Positions 48,361 to 57,515 are shown, counted from the first letter of the stretch. The stretch: DNA of 64,000 nt from Prevotella melaninogenica (GCF_013267595.1 NZ_CP054010.1:496001-560000), one strand, 5' to 3'. A program made the numbers and translations. The notes: generated from the letters alone by a model not told the origin.

Positions 48361-48873
48361 ATGACTTTAAGGAATACAAAAAGAATTATTAATTATTGTG
48401 TGTTGATTATAGGGCTTGGCGTGTGGGGATCATGTAATCCTAAATCTCAACATGTTTTACTCCCTGTAGATAATGTCAAATCTTATAAAATATGTGAGAA
48501 TAATGACACAACAACAATTTTCGAAGAAAGAGAAGAAGAGTCTCGAGAAGTAATTAAATTTTATAAATAGGGCAGTGAAATTTTTACTTCCTATAGTGGA
48601 CACAAAGAATTACTGATGTCCACAACAGAGATGCTGGATACTGTATATCCAGGAAACACTTATTATGGAGAGCATCGAATTCTGATAAAAAAAGAAAATT
48701 CCAATCTGTTTTCTACATCTATATATCATATTATTATACACCCTGTATTGGTCTTAACGATTTATTATGACCATTCATATAATATAAAAGCTATTCGTAA
48801 TTGGTTTGCATTTACGACTTATGAATCGGAACACATCAGTATCCCGTTAATATCGGGACCAGTAATCAAATAA
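48361..48873 (+). pseudogene. Lipoprotein gene interrupted by an in-frame TAG (immunity candidate)
   Basis: The frame from ATG 48361 has a lipoprotein signal (lipobox WGSC) and stops at TAG 48568-48570; the same frame continues open for 100 codons to 48873 (GSEIFTSYSGHKELLM, then DTVYPGNTYYGEHRIL). One base change thus splits a lipoprotein of about 170 residues. Its position after an Rhs/toxin remnant suggests a periplasmic immunity protein. Family unknown. Confidence 0.6.
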
Positions 48874-49069
48874 CCCTGGAAAGAGAGGACAATCGAGTTC
48901 TCTCTTGCAAAAGACTGTATTTCAATTAATTCAAAGAGTTATTAGTACTCTTTAACGGGACAGTAGTGGTCGGAACATGAAGAAAAAGAGCTCTTTTGAC
49001 AATAGACTCAGACTCCGCATCCTAACACGACACCAGGTACCAGCATTGGGTGCGCCACTCTCCATATTA

Positions 49070-49140
49070 TCTACTGGAAAGAAAACATTGATATTCCTGA
49101 GAGTGCTACATTTTTTGAATGGGTAGGGAACTTAGAATAG
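49070..49140 (+). pseudogene. Short toxin-tail remnant before a secreted protein gene
   Basis: A frame without a start reads IIYWKENIDIPESATFFEWV and ends GNLE at TAG 49138-49140. It precedes the next immunity-like gene by 36 bases. The sequence just before (from about 48900) shows no intact gene. Confidence 0.3.
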
Positions 49141-49176
49141 AACATTAAGTATGTTTCAATAATAATAAGAAATGAT

Positions 49177-49740
49177 ATGAGAAACAGAATAATTAAATTG
49201 TTTGTTGTAGTTATAGCGTTATTATGTTCTTTATCGCAACATGCGTTAGGGCAAAGACGAGATGGTTTTGTTGACTTATATGCAGTGAAGAAGCACATAC
49301 TACTTCCCAATGAATATGATGTGTTTAAATGTAAACAGATATCTGACTATTTAGTTTCTTTGTATTTATGTGAAACAAAAAATGATTGTTTAATCAATCT
49401 TTCAACTGGATATGAGTTCTCATATTACGCAATAGGGAAGGTTGATTTTAAATCCTATTGGCTACTTTTATATGGTCAAACGGATGGATACACGCTTAAT
49501 ATTTATCTTGCATCATATTCAAAAAAAGACAATCGAATAATTGCAAAACTTAGAATCAGTGAAGATGTTACTGGTGAAAAGGTAATGTGGTATAAACTAA
49601 ATCCCGATAAAACAATTTCAATTTATAGAAATTATGAAATAGATGGAGAAGTTGTTGTGAAAAAAGAAACTTATCGGCTCAATTGTACATTTTCGAGAGC
49701 AGACAAAGTCTTGTCAAAAAAACACATAAACCGCTTATAA
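49177..49740 (+). CDS. Secreted protein of unknown function, immunity candidate
   Basis: The 187-residue protein has a signal peptide (IIKLFVVVIALLCSLSQHA, cleavage near LGQ), then a beta-rich soluble domain with many Tyr and Lys (FKSYWLLLYGQTDGYTLN). It follows a toxin-tail-like remnant and is followed by another Rhs scrap at 49779, so it reads as a periplasmic immunity protein left from a lost effector. No family recognised. Confidence 0.55.
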   Translation: MRNRIIKLFVVVIALLCSLSQHALGQRRDGFVDLYAVKKHILLPNEYDVFKCKQISDYLVSLYLCETKNDCLINLSTGYEFSYYAIGKVDFKSYWLLLYGQTDGYTLNIYLASYSKKDNRIIAKLRISEDVTGEKVMWYKLNPDKTISIYRNYEIDGEVVVKKETYRLNCTFSRADKVLSKKHINRL

Positions 49741-49778
49741 CGATAGATGATATAGAAATAAGGTAATCACGGAATGGG

Positions 49779-49829
49779 TGGTATGATTATGGTGTATGCC
49801 ACAATGATGCTGTGCTGGAAAGATGGATG
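49779..49829 (+). pseudogene. Rhs core-end fragment (WYDYG motif)
   Basis: The frame reads WYDYGVCHNDAVLERWM, a degraded form of the WYDYGARxYDxxxGRW motif that ends Rhs cores before the variable toxin. It stops right after. A further open piece (VNLKLSGVERLTDKFIEKRE) ends near 49910, perhaps the toxin tail. Confidence 0.55.
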
Positions 49830-49929
49830 TAAGACAAGGTGTAAATTTGAAACTATCTGGTGTAGAACGGCTAACAGATAAATTTATCGAAAAAAGAGAA
49901 TATAGGAAGTAAGCAGAACGAAAAATAAT

Positions 49930-50181
49930 ATGATGTATTGTGATTATATTTGGGATTTATTATCCCTTGTTGCAGGTGCTATCATTGTATACCGTATAGC
50001 AAAGAAAGGAAGACGATTGATAACACCTTCAAGTTTTCTTTCTTTATGTATTGGTTGTCTTATGGTGATATTACCAGTGATAGCTATGCTTATTGGTAAG
50101 TACCATGGTATTTGTGCAATATTGTTTGGTATTGTTTGGTACAAATTCAAATCCGTTGACTCTGAAAAACTTTGCAACTAG
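49930..50181 (+). CDS. Small membrane protein, immunity candidate
   Basis: An 83-residue protein with hydrophobic segments at about 8-22, 36-56 and 60-74. It follows the WYDYG Rhs fragment and its tail, again the toxin-immunity order. The sequence after it (50181-50240) is similar to that after the interrupted lipoprotein gene (48909-48970), suggesting both modules had the same following segment. Family unknown. Confidence 0.45.
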   Translation: MMYCDYIWDLLSLVAGAIIVYRIAKKGRRLITPSSFLSLCIGCLMVILPVIAMLIGKYHGICAILFGIVWYKFKSVDSEKLCN

Positions 50182-50310
50182 CTATATTTCAACTATTTCA
50201 AAGAACAATTACTGATTTTAAATGGACAGCAGTGATTAGGGGTTAATGGAAAAACTGTTATTAAGCGTATTCCCTTGCATACTTGATATATTTTTTGTAC
50301 TTTTATCTCT

Positions 50311-50583
50311 ATGAAACAACAAGTTGCGAATATATCAAAAGTATTACAAGGTATAACGGAAGATATGCGGTTGATGCGTGAAACTATCTATCAGCAGTAT
50401 GCTGAGATTGTCAGATTGAACCTTAACATATATGTCCTAAGTCTCCAAATTAGCAAGTTAAAAATCAAACTAAAGTACTCTTATACATTTCATTTTGACT
50501 TTGGAGTGGACACATTTCTTGAAGTTTATTTGGTCTCAGCAACAGCTAAGAACTACTATAAAACGCCATATAATTCTATTTAG
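50311..50583 (+). pseudogene. Coiled-coil fragment, possibly a truncated IS66 TnpC
   Basis: A 90-residue frame with a coiled coil (EIVRLNLNIYVLSLQISKLK) resembling the N-terminus of IS66-family transposases, then unrelated sequence (YSYTFHFDFGVDTFLE). No IS ends were found. It could also be a small unrelated protein; the assignment is weak. Confidence 0.3.
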
Positions 50584-50654
50584 ACCTAAAAAACGGATAA
50601 ATTGCCATACACTGTATATCCCCTGTCATTGTTGAATAGTTACACGTAAAATAT

Positions 50655-51524
50655 ATGATGGACAATAAGAATAACTTTATTAATGCAGAAATATTCCTTG
50701 ATAACATTATTAGGAAATATAAAGTTAAAACGACTTCTAAGTATACGATCTCTGGTAGACCCCTATTTGAGGTAAGTTCAAAGAAAGAAATGAGTATTGT
50801 ATGCTCTGAGATTGTAGATAATCATTATTTACTTGACATTAAAATACTAAACCAGACCAACACCTACGGTTTAGAATTTTTAGAGCAGAAATCCCTTGAG
50901 TTACTTGATAAAGTTAATGATATTCAATCCCACCTACTTATATCAATGGATTTATGTGGTAAGTTGAAGGATGTATTAAATTTTACAGAACTACATGAAA
51001 AATGGGAAAGAATTAAAACAGATATAAGAAACTCATCAGTAGAGATTTCCAAAATAATATCAGATGGAAATCAGTTATATGCTCATGGTTCGCAATCTTT
51101 TGCTGCAGAACTTAATAAAACGATATTTTATAAAGCTCTTGGAATGAGTTTGATACCTTTTGATGGAATAAAAAAAGAAGGCAACAAGACTTTCCTTTAT
51201 AATACTTCCTCACTTTTATTCCCTCAAATTGAGAAGAAAGTTTCTATTGTATTAGATGATATTGTTCACTTTAGTGATACACCAGCAACTCTACTAACCT
51301 TAAAAAATAAACGTAGTAGAGAAGATTCTGATATTAAGTCAGAATTTATAAAAAACTTCCCATTCTTAAAGAGACAGATGGGAGAATATAAATATGATTT
51401 ATTCTGCTCAGTTGAAAGAGATAATAAAGTTAAATGGCCTAACTCTATTGAACTAACCATAAGTGAACTGTTAGAACCGATAGTCTCTGAAGTTGCATGT
51501 AAGATTGAAATGATAAAGAAGTAA
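50655..51524 (+). CDS. Hypothetical protein, remote relative of the VgrG-linked adaptor-like gene
   Basis: The 289-residue soluble protein has no known domain. Its middle aligns by eye with the 300-residue protein at 59710-60612: SMDLCGKLKDVLNFTELHEKW versus IDPDTGLITKVLNHNEIIALW, with the same spacing of seven residues between VLN and W, and a similar FxxxL..IF segment after it. This suggests a second copy of a T6SS effector-module component in the orphan region. Downstream are a membrane protein and a broken immunity homologue. Confidence 0.55.
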   Translation: MMDNKNNFINAEIFLDNIIRKYKVKTTSKYTISGRPLFEVSSKKEMSIVCSEIVDNHYLLDIKILNQTNTYGLEFLEQKSLELLDKVNDIQSHLLISMDLCGKLKDVLNFTELHEKWERIKTDIRNSSVEISKIISDGNQLYAHGSQSFAAELNKTIFYKALGMSLIPFDGIKKEGNKTFLYNTSSLLFPQIEKKVSIVLDDIVHFSDTPATLLTLKNKRSREDSDIKSEFIKNFPFLKRQMGEYKYDLFCSVERDNKVKWPNSIELTISELLEPIVSEVACKIEMIKK

Positions 51525-51550
51525 GTGTATTTATAATAAAGTATGTCTTT

Positions 51551-52198
51551 ATGAATTTGAAGTATAAATTTAAGATTGATTCCCTATTAGAGTTTTGGGA
51601 TATTCCAGCCAGAATATATTTTATGGCAGCTACTCTTTTTTTCTTGATACCCTTCTATCTGATAGGTTTCCTCACGGTAAAGGATGATTTTCCACATAGA
51701 ACAGGTATTGTTAATAGAATACATATACTACAGAAGTCTCATAGTGGTTGGGAGGCTAATTTTACTTTGGAAGGTGATACCAGTCATACCTATTGGCAAG
51801 GATATGAAAATTCTTATCCCTTCTTTTTATTTCCTCCTAAATATAAACTTGACGACTACATAATCCACAAAGGAGATACAATAAGTTTCTTTATTGATAA
51901 CGATAAAAATGGTAATTATATAAAGAGTGATTGTTTTATCCCTGGAGAAGGACACTCTTTTGAATCAGATGAAGTTATCTATACAGAAGGTCTGGTAGTA
52001 AATGGAAAAGAGATAGCATCTCCACTTGTTGCAGCGTTTATACGTACTCCCCTTGCATGGTTAGGAAGTATAGGAGTTATTTGTTTTTACCTCTGGATGT
52101 GTCTGTTCGTTATTGATTTTGGTATGTGGTATAATAAGATTAGTATTGATAGGAAATTAAAGAAATACTTTTATAATCAAAATATATTTAGGTTCTAA
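51551..52198 (+). CDS. Two-segment membrane protein with extracytoplasmic domain, immunity candidate
   Basis: The 215-residue protein has membrane segments at about 22-43 and 160-185 and a soluble domain of around 115 residues between them, outside the cytoplasm by topology, resembling DUF3592-type layout (GIVNRIHILQKSHSGWEANF). It starts 26 bases after the preceding gene and lies in the orphan effector region. A role in protecting against a periplasm- or membrane-acting toxin is inference. Confidence 0.55.
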   Translation: MNLKYKFKIDSLLEFWDIPARIYFMAATLFFLIPFYLIGFLTVKDDFPHRTGIVNRIHILQKSHSGWEANFTLEGDTSHTYWQGYENSYPFFLFPPKYKLDDYIIHKGDTISFFIDNDKNGNYIKSDCFIPGEGHSFESDEVIYTEGLVVNGKEIASPLVAAFIRTPLAWLGSIGVICFYLWMCLFVIDFGMWYNKISIDRKLKKYFYNQNIFRF

Positions 52199-52262
52199 TA
52201 ATCGATTTGGGCCTAACCTTATAATGGGTCATTTATAGTGTCGTTTATGTTAGATTAAATCA

Positions 52263-52960
52263 ATGAATAGAATAATGAATAAGAAAAAGATTCGGACTAA
52301 ACTATCGTCTTTCTCAGGTGGTATATGGAGAGCTATTGGATTTTTCTTATTAGCTCCGTTAATCTATACCATATATAGTTATTTTGCCAATACAGGCAAT
52401 ACAGATAATTTGCAATATTTAGAAACATATATCAATGACTCAGAGATTGTTCAGATTGAGCTACCACTTAATAGAGAGAAAATAGAAAGAAAGTATGTTG
52501 CTAATTATCGGGTCCAACATAACAATTTGGTATATTATTTCACAGTATCTTTTTATGATGCTAAAATCAAAAAGTATATTGCGATATGTATGTTTGAAGG
52601 AATTGACTTTTTTAATCAAGAGAAACGTGGTGGAGACTTAGGTGCTGCCAGAATTAAATCGTATTTTAATCCAGGAAATATCTTCTTGGTACATGTAACT
52701 ACATGATTCTAAATTATGGCACAAAAGGAAATCCTGTTCCCGTATTTTGGTACAAATTCATTTCTGGAAGTGTTGAAAAGCAAATAAAGAAAGATAATAT
52801 GCCCTACAATCGCTCTACAAAGTCAATCCCCTACTTTGATGTTCAAGATAATCTTACAACTGAAGAATATAAACTTTTTGTGGCGGAGTACCTTATTAGA
52901 ATTCTTAATAAGGAGGAACTGAAAAGACTATATGAAAATAAAGTACACATAGATAGCTAA
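52263..52960 (+). pseudogene. Frameshifted homologue of the tandem immunity-like proteins
   Basis: Two overlapping frames (52263-52706 and 52703-52960) together match the 226/227-residue proteins at 56789-58315: one membrane segment, then YINDSEIVQIELPL (compare YIKNSDTIVVKIP), and in the second frame YGTKGNPVPVFWYKFISG (compare YGTKDNPVPIFF) and ELKRLYE. The break is near 52700. Either a frameshift broke the gene or two coupled halves exist through the ATGA overlap; the intact homologues favour decay. Confidence 0.7.
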
Positions 52961-53206
52961 TCATGAAGTACCCCCCAACCCTATTTGGAGTTTTTACGCA
53001 TTTATCTATGAATAGCTTTTTATCCGTAATGAACTTTTATAAAATATCTTTATCTATAGCGATGTTTTGAGGAGAAAGTGCTTTATGAACAACTTTTTTG
53101 AGAAAAACATTCAGCAAAATATAATAAAAATTAGCTTATAAATGTCTTTTCACATTTAATTTGCGAGAATTACGTATAATTTTTATAGCTTTGTGCCAGA
53201 TTTGAG

Positions 53207-53214
53207 TATATTTG
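53207..53214 (+). promoter_or_regulatory. -7 box of tssB-tssC
   Basis: TATATTTG, 33 bases before the tssB ATG. A TTTG lies at 53190, only 13 bases upstream, so the -33 element is unclear. Confidence 0.5.
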
Positions 53215-53247
53215 TAACTTATTAGATAAAACTTAAATATAAGAAAT

Positions 53248-53706
53248 ATGGCCATTTATGATTATGGAATTGGAGGAAATGAGGTAAATGTTGACGCTAA
53301 TGAGTCAATTGCCGACATCCCTTCCAACAGAACTTTGTTAGTACAGAAATTAACCGATGAGGCTCCAGCCAGTCCTGAAGCGGTTTATGGTTTACAAACA
53401 GTAGAAGATGTCTTTGAACATTTCTCACCATCTGTTACACTTGAGATGCAAGATGACAACGGTGAAGATGTCACAGAGACAATGCACTTTAAGAATCTTG
53501 GGGATTTTGACTCAGAAAAGTTAAAAGAGCATAGTGCTTTCCTTAGTAAACTTGATGTAGAGAAAGAGCAGAATATAAAGATTGCTCGCCAACTTTCATC
53601 AAATAAAGCCTTACTGAAAGCTTTGGCTAATCCTGAAACCCGCCAAGCTGTAATTGATTTGTTACAGAGTTCACTTGACGAAATTAAGAACACAGAAGCC
53701 AAGTAA
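53248..53706 (+). CDS. tssB: Type VI secretion sheath protein TssB
   Basis: The 152-residue protein opens with IGGNEVNVDANESIADIPSN and contains the TssB pattern TVEDVFEHFSPSVTLEM and NLGDFDSEKL, ending with a helical ALANPETRQAVIDLL. Together with TssC it builds the contractile sheath. It is directly followed by tssC (20 bases). Size and sequence fit the Bacteroidota subtype iii TssB. Confidence 0.88.
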   Translation: MAIYDYGIGGNEVNVDANESIADIPSNRTLLVQKLTDEAPASPEAVYGLQTVEDVFEHFSPSVTLEMQDDNGEDVTETMHFKNLGDFDSEKLKEHSAFLSKLDVEKEQNIKIARQLSSNKALLKALANPETRQAVIDLLQSSLDEIKNTEAK

Positions 53707-53726
53707 GAATAAAAACTAAATTGAAA

Positions 53727-55115
53727 ATGGACAATAATAAAATAAAGGCTAAAGAACAGCAGGCTCCTTCTATAAGTAAGAGTACTATTGCACAGCAGGG
53801 AACCTCTTCTGCTGCCAACGCGCTTGATAAACTGAAAGAGTATGGCGGATTTACTTTCTTAGAGAATATCATTGACGGCTTTTCCAATCTGAATCCTTCA
53901 CGTAAGGCACGCCGAAACATCTTCCTCTCTGATGCACAATGGGAGAATGACCGTAAGGTTTTAGCTAATCGTCTTGAAGTATGGATTGATCTCTTAAAAT
54001 CTGGTCAGTCTGCTGAACAGATGAGAGATAAAGCTAAGGAAAGAGCCTTGCATGTTGAGGACTTACTGAATAAGAATCTTAGTAAGGTTTTGGCTCGTAC
54101 ACGTGAGCTTGAGACTTCTTATCGTTCAGTTGCTTTATTCTATCGCAATACAGAAAGTCAGAAGGTTAAGAATATCACTATTGTCAATGCTGAGATGGAT
54201 CAATTGAAAGACTTAGACAATCCTGTTTTCATTGACTATATCAGTAATGAACTTAAGCATAACTTCGATCGTCTTGACCTCCGCCGCAACTATTCTTTGC
54301 TTGTCATCCCTGGATATTTAGGCTCTAATGCTGTACTTGATAAGTGGGGTAAAATTGCACACAGCAATAAGGTAATGCTCCTAACCGACTTCCAGGATTT
54401 AGAAACACCAGACGATGTTGTTGATGTCTTCTTTAATGCTGACCATTCTGGTGGTGATATATACAAGTCAAACATTATTATGACATGTAACTGGCTTTTA
54501 GGACGCCAGAAAGTAGTACAGGTAGGAGAAGAAGACAATCTTTACGTTCCAGGCTCATCTGCACTTGCTGGTAAAATCTACAGCACATTGATGTCACAGG
54601 TTGTTGCTGGTAAGAAATTCGGTGGTCTTAATGATGTTGAGAGTGTACGTTTTGATCTGAAGAAAAGCGAGATTTCTGAAATAGAGCGCATGGGTCTTGT
54701 ACCAATGGTCAACGAGTATAGTAAAGTGATGGCATTCTCTGCCAAGACACTCTTCAATGGTGATAACCTTGGATTGCAGACTTACTCTGTCGTTCGCGTA
54801 TTCGATTATATCTCTAAAGTCCTTTTCGACTTCCTGAACCGCCGCGCATTTGAGAACTGGACAACTCGTACAGAGGCTGACTTGAGAAGCCAGATTGTGA
54901 AGTTCCTTGATAGCATACAGGGTCCAACTCGTCTGATAGAGAAGTTCCGAGTGATGAGAATTGAGCAAGATCCAAACCAAAAGGATCGTGTATTACTTGA
55001 TATTCACATTACTCCATACTTCCCTGCAAAGAGTTTTGTTATTCAGCTTGAGGGTCGTAAGGGAGAAGAGCCAGAAGAGGCTAACTGGGAAAGCCAGTAC
55101 TCACAAGATAAATAA
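53727..55115 (+). CDS. tssC: Type VI secretion sheath protein TssC
   Basis: About 462 residues from the ATG at 53727 (an upstream TTG is discounted). The C-terminal half contains NGDNLGLQTYSVVRVFDYISKVLFDFLNRR and AFENWTTRTEADLRSQI, characteristic of Bacteroidota TssC. It forms the sheath heterodimer with TssB. Unlike canonical clusters it is not followed by other core genes but by a terminator and a repeat. Confidence 0.88.
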   Translation: MDNNKIKAKEQQAPSISKSTIAQQGTSSAANALDKLKEYGGFTFLENIIDGFSNLNPSRKARRNIFLSDAQWENDRKVLANRLEVWIDLLKSGQSAEQMRDKAKERALHVEDLLNKNLSKVLARTRELETSYRSVALFYRNTESQKVKNITIVNAEMDQLKDLDNPVFIDYISNELKHNFDRLDLRRNYSLLVIPGYLGSNAVLDKWGKIAHSNKVMLLTDFQDLETPDDVVDVFFNADHSGGDIYKSNIIMTCNWLLGRQKVVQVGEEDNLYVPGSSALAGKIYSTLMSQVVAGKKFGGLNDVESVRFDLKKSEISEIERMGLVPMVNEYSKVMAFSAKTLFNGDNLGLQTYSVVRVFDYISKVLFDFLNRRAFENWTTRTEADLRSQIVKFLDSIQGPTRLIEKFRVMRIEQDPNQKDRVLLDIHITPYFPAKSFVIQLEGRKGEEPEEANWESQYSQDK

Positions 55116-55200
55116 GTTACTCTTATTTCTGGGTCTTCAGAAAGTTAGAGTGATAAGACTTGTTTCTTACACTCAGTTTTTTTAGATATAATGGACATTT

Positions 55201-55232
55201 AGTAGGCTGGTTATTCCAGCCTACTTTTTTTG
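55201..55232 (+). terminator. Rho-independent terminator after tssC
   Basis: AGTAGGCTGG and CCAGCCTACT form a perfect 10-base stem around TTATT, followed by six T. Confidence 0.9.
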
Positions 55233-55270
55233 TATTTATGAATCCATCTATAAACTTCTTTTGTAGACAA

Positions 55271-55561
55271 AGATTTGAAAAATCATTACATAATTTCAAA
55301 GAAAACATCTATAACTAACGGCAAAAACACATATACGAATCAGGTCTGCAATCAACAGAAAATCAATTAGTTATAAAGCAATAAAGTAAAAGGTGCTTAA
55401 TTGAACTTCAAAAGGGCATTAGTAAGACTTCAAAAGGGCACCTACTGCAAGTCAATTAGGCACCTTTTAGAAGGCAAAAGAGCATGTGTTAGCTTCGAAC
55501 TGCGTAAAAAGAGTTTACAAAAATCAATAGCATGAGAATAAATTGTTTGTAAAAGACAGAT
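55271..55561 (+). repeat. Long dispersed intergenic repeat, copy B (contains array 6)
   Basis: Homologous to 4507-4800 over its whole length, with the 22-bp array in the same position within it. It lies between the tssC terminator and a convergent membrane-protein gene. Confidence 0.75.
55396..55483 (+). repeat. 22-bp-period array 6 (four units)
   Basis: Units begin at 55396, 55418, 55440 and 55462, ending AAAAGGGC, AAAAGGGC, AATTAGGC and AAAAGAGC. Same orientation as array 1. Confidence 0.85.
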
Positions 55562-55721
55562 AGACATCACACCTAATTACATTTATCATGTAGTTTATCT
55601 CCCCACTTTATAAAACCATCTTATTGGAGGTAAGCTTACCATGTATGTGGATTAATCTCATTCTATTAACAATCTACACATTTAACAGAAGAACCTTTTT
55701 TATTTTATCTTCGCTTATTGA

Positions 55722-56078
55722 CTACTTTTCTGTTTTTAGTGGGTATTCCTTATCCACAATTCGTTTGATAATGTAATTGCGAATTTCTATTGGAATTCCA
55801 ATGATGAATATACATGGTAAGAAAACGGGAAAGAAAAGCTTGCCGATGATGTTCCAAATATTTCTCATAAGCCCTCTATTCAGTTGCCAAAGTGGTTCCA
55901 TCTCAAGAATTGTGCTTCCAAAAATGACAATCCAAAGAACTATTAACAATAAAATACTGCCAACTACATAAATGTTCTTTGCACCACGATTAAACACCTC
56001 TATTCGTTTGTCTCGTGGAACTCGCTCCAGTATCTTCACCTGCTTGGTAATCTGATTTATTCTTTCTTCCTTATCCAT
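55722..56078 (-). CDS. Small two-segment membrane protein at the end of the effector cluster
   Basis: The 118-residue protein has a charged N-terminal helix (EERINQITKQVKILERVPRD), membrane segments at about 38-58 and 77-97, and a basic tail. It starts 6 bases after the Tdi1-like gene and is probably co-transcribed. No family recognised. It could be another immunity protein or an accessory of the neighbouring one. Confidence 0.6.
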   Translation of the reverse strand: MDKEERINQITKQVKILERVPRDKRIEVFNRGAKNIYVVGSILLLIVLWIVIFGSTILEMEPLWQLNRGLMRNIWNIIGKLFFPVFLPCIFIIGIPIEIRNYIIKRIVDKEYPLKTEK

Positions 56079-56084
56079 ATTTTC

Positions 56085-56696
56085 TTAATCTGATAAATCT
56101 ATAAATTTACCAACAGCTTGTCCTATTATGTCTACATACGACTTTACATCTACCACTTGCAGATTTTTACTGGATGCTTTGCCTCCCAATGCCAAGGCTG
56201 GAACATAACCATAGCACTGACCATATTGCAAAGCAGGTAACTTTCCCTTAATATTTAAATAAGGTCGGGAGTCAAAATATTCCTTATCTATAATAGCCGT
56301 TTCATCTCCTAAAGTAAAGTTTAAAAGAAAATCCATATCACCTAAGATTTCGCTTGTGCACTTTCTTATATTTATAAACAAGATTCTATTTCCCTCATCA
56401 GATGAAATCGTCCAATTATCATTACCCTCCCATATTAACAAATCTCCTAAAGCCGTAACACCAAATACGATAGAAGGTTCTAACAACTTATCAATGTAAT
56501 CAAATACAAATTCATACTCATCAGGATTAATAAACTGTATAAAACCATCTTCATAAATACCATAGCCCATATTTTGCCAGATGGTTAACAGTTCTTCAGG
56601 AAGTACTCCTTTATATTTATTGATTGTTTTAATAGGAACATCACTATACTTGGTATAGTTGTTTTTATTTCTTTCTTCAAATGTTAATCGTGCCAT
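56085..56696 (-). CDS. GAD-like/DUF1851 (Tdi1-type) T6SS immunity protein
   Basis: The 203-residue soluble protein fits the GAD-like plus DUF1851 family known from the Tde1-Tdi1 DNase effector-immunity pairs: LPEELLTIWQNMGYGIYEDGF, INPDEYEFVFDYI and PSIVFGVTALGDLLIWEGN. It would bind and block a cytoplasmic toxin. No nuclease effector gene lies next to it, so it looks like an orphan protecting against other strains. Confidence 0.75.
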   Translation of the reverse strand: MARLTFEERNKNNYTKYSDVPIKTINKYKGVLPEELLTIWQNMGYGIYEDGFIQFINPDEYEFVFDYIDKLLEPSIVFGVTALGDLLIWEGNDNWTISSDEGNRILFINIRKCTSEILGDMDFLLNFTLGDETAIIDKEYFDSRPYLNIKGKLPALQYGQCYGYVPALALGGKASSKNLQVVDVKSYVDIIGQAVGKFIDLSD

Positions 56697-56788
56697 AATC
56701 TTATCTTTTTATTACTCAGAACTTAGGAATTGGAGTTAAAACAAAGCTACGCCATCATTGTGTTGTCAAGCGTTACTTGTCAACCAGT

Positions 56789-57472
56789 TCAATCCTTTAG
56801 CCCCAAGCGCTTCATGTCTTCTCCATAAAGACGGTTAAACTCTTTTGAAGACAATTCATGCGCAAGATAAAGTTCAACAAACTTTTTGTTAACACTGGGC
56901 TTGATGGTAATAAAATCATCCATACCACCTAATTTCTCATGACCAGAGAGTGATCTCTTAAAGAAGATGGGAACAGGATTATCCTTTGTGCCATAGGTTG
57001 GATCCTGCCATTGCTGACGATTTACGTAGGCTGAGAAACTTTTAATCCAGTAAAGAAAAGTTAGTCTATGATCTTCTAAGTCTTCATACCAAAGCTTCTC
57101 TCCATGACCTCTTGGAACAGTATTATAACCGCCTATAAAAGTAACAACTCCTAAATATTTCTTATGTTCAGGAGAATAGAAAGAATACATATTATAAGTT
57201 GCCATTCGTGATTGTGCTACTCCCATAAACCATCCGCTGGTAGTGAAGACGTCGTCGTCGGTATCTATTTCACGGTGATTTATAGGTATTTTTACTACTA
57301 TTGTGTCCGAATTCTTTATATATGTATCAGCGTAAGGGATAGCGTCTTTATTTCCACCAAGCGTAAACCTCGTTATAATAAAGATAAGTAGTGGTCCACC
57401 TACAAGAGAAGCAAAGACTGTACCTGCTGTCGAGAAGATTTTAAATCCTCCTATTGAAAAATTATTTGCCAT
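56789..57472 (-). CDS. Immunity-like membrane-anchored protein, second paralogue
   Basis: The 227-residue protein has one membrane segment (about 14-38) and a soluble domain with YIKNSDTIVVKIP, TYNMYSFYSPEHKKYLGVV and DPTYGTKDNPVPIFFKRSLSG. It is a near copy of the next gene upstream; differences cluster at about 63-73, 108-125 and 175-182. Between the two lies a remnant of the effector gene's last 11 codons (57478-57515), showing the unit duplicated was effector tail plus immunity. Function as immunity protein is inferred from position. Confidence 0.7.
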   Translation of the reverse strand: MANNFSIGGFKIFSTAGTVFASLVGGPLLIFIITRFTLGGNKDAIPYADTYIKNSDTIVVKIPINHREIDTDDDVFTTSGWFMGVAQSRMATYNMYSFYSPEHKKYLGVVTFIGGYNTVPRGHGEKLWYEDLEDHRLTFLYWIKSFSAYVNRQQWQDPTYGTKDNPVPIFFKRSLSGHEKLGGMDDFITIKPSVNKKFVELYLAHELSSKEFNRLYGEDMKRLGLKD

Positions 57473-57477
57473 TGATA

Positions 57478-57515
57478 TTATGAATTTGCGATGATACCCA
57501 TATAGTTTGCATTAC
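57478..57515 (-). pseudogene. Remnant of the effector gene 3' end
   Basis: Read on the minus strand it encodes NANYMGIIANS and a TAA stop, the same 11 residues that end the effector at 58321. Upstream of it the sequence diverges completely. The spacing to the next ATG (5 bases) is also identical. Confidence 0.85.
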
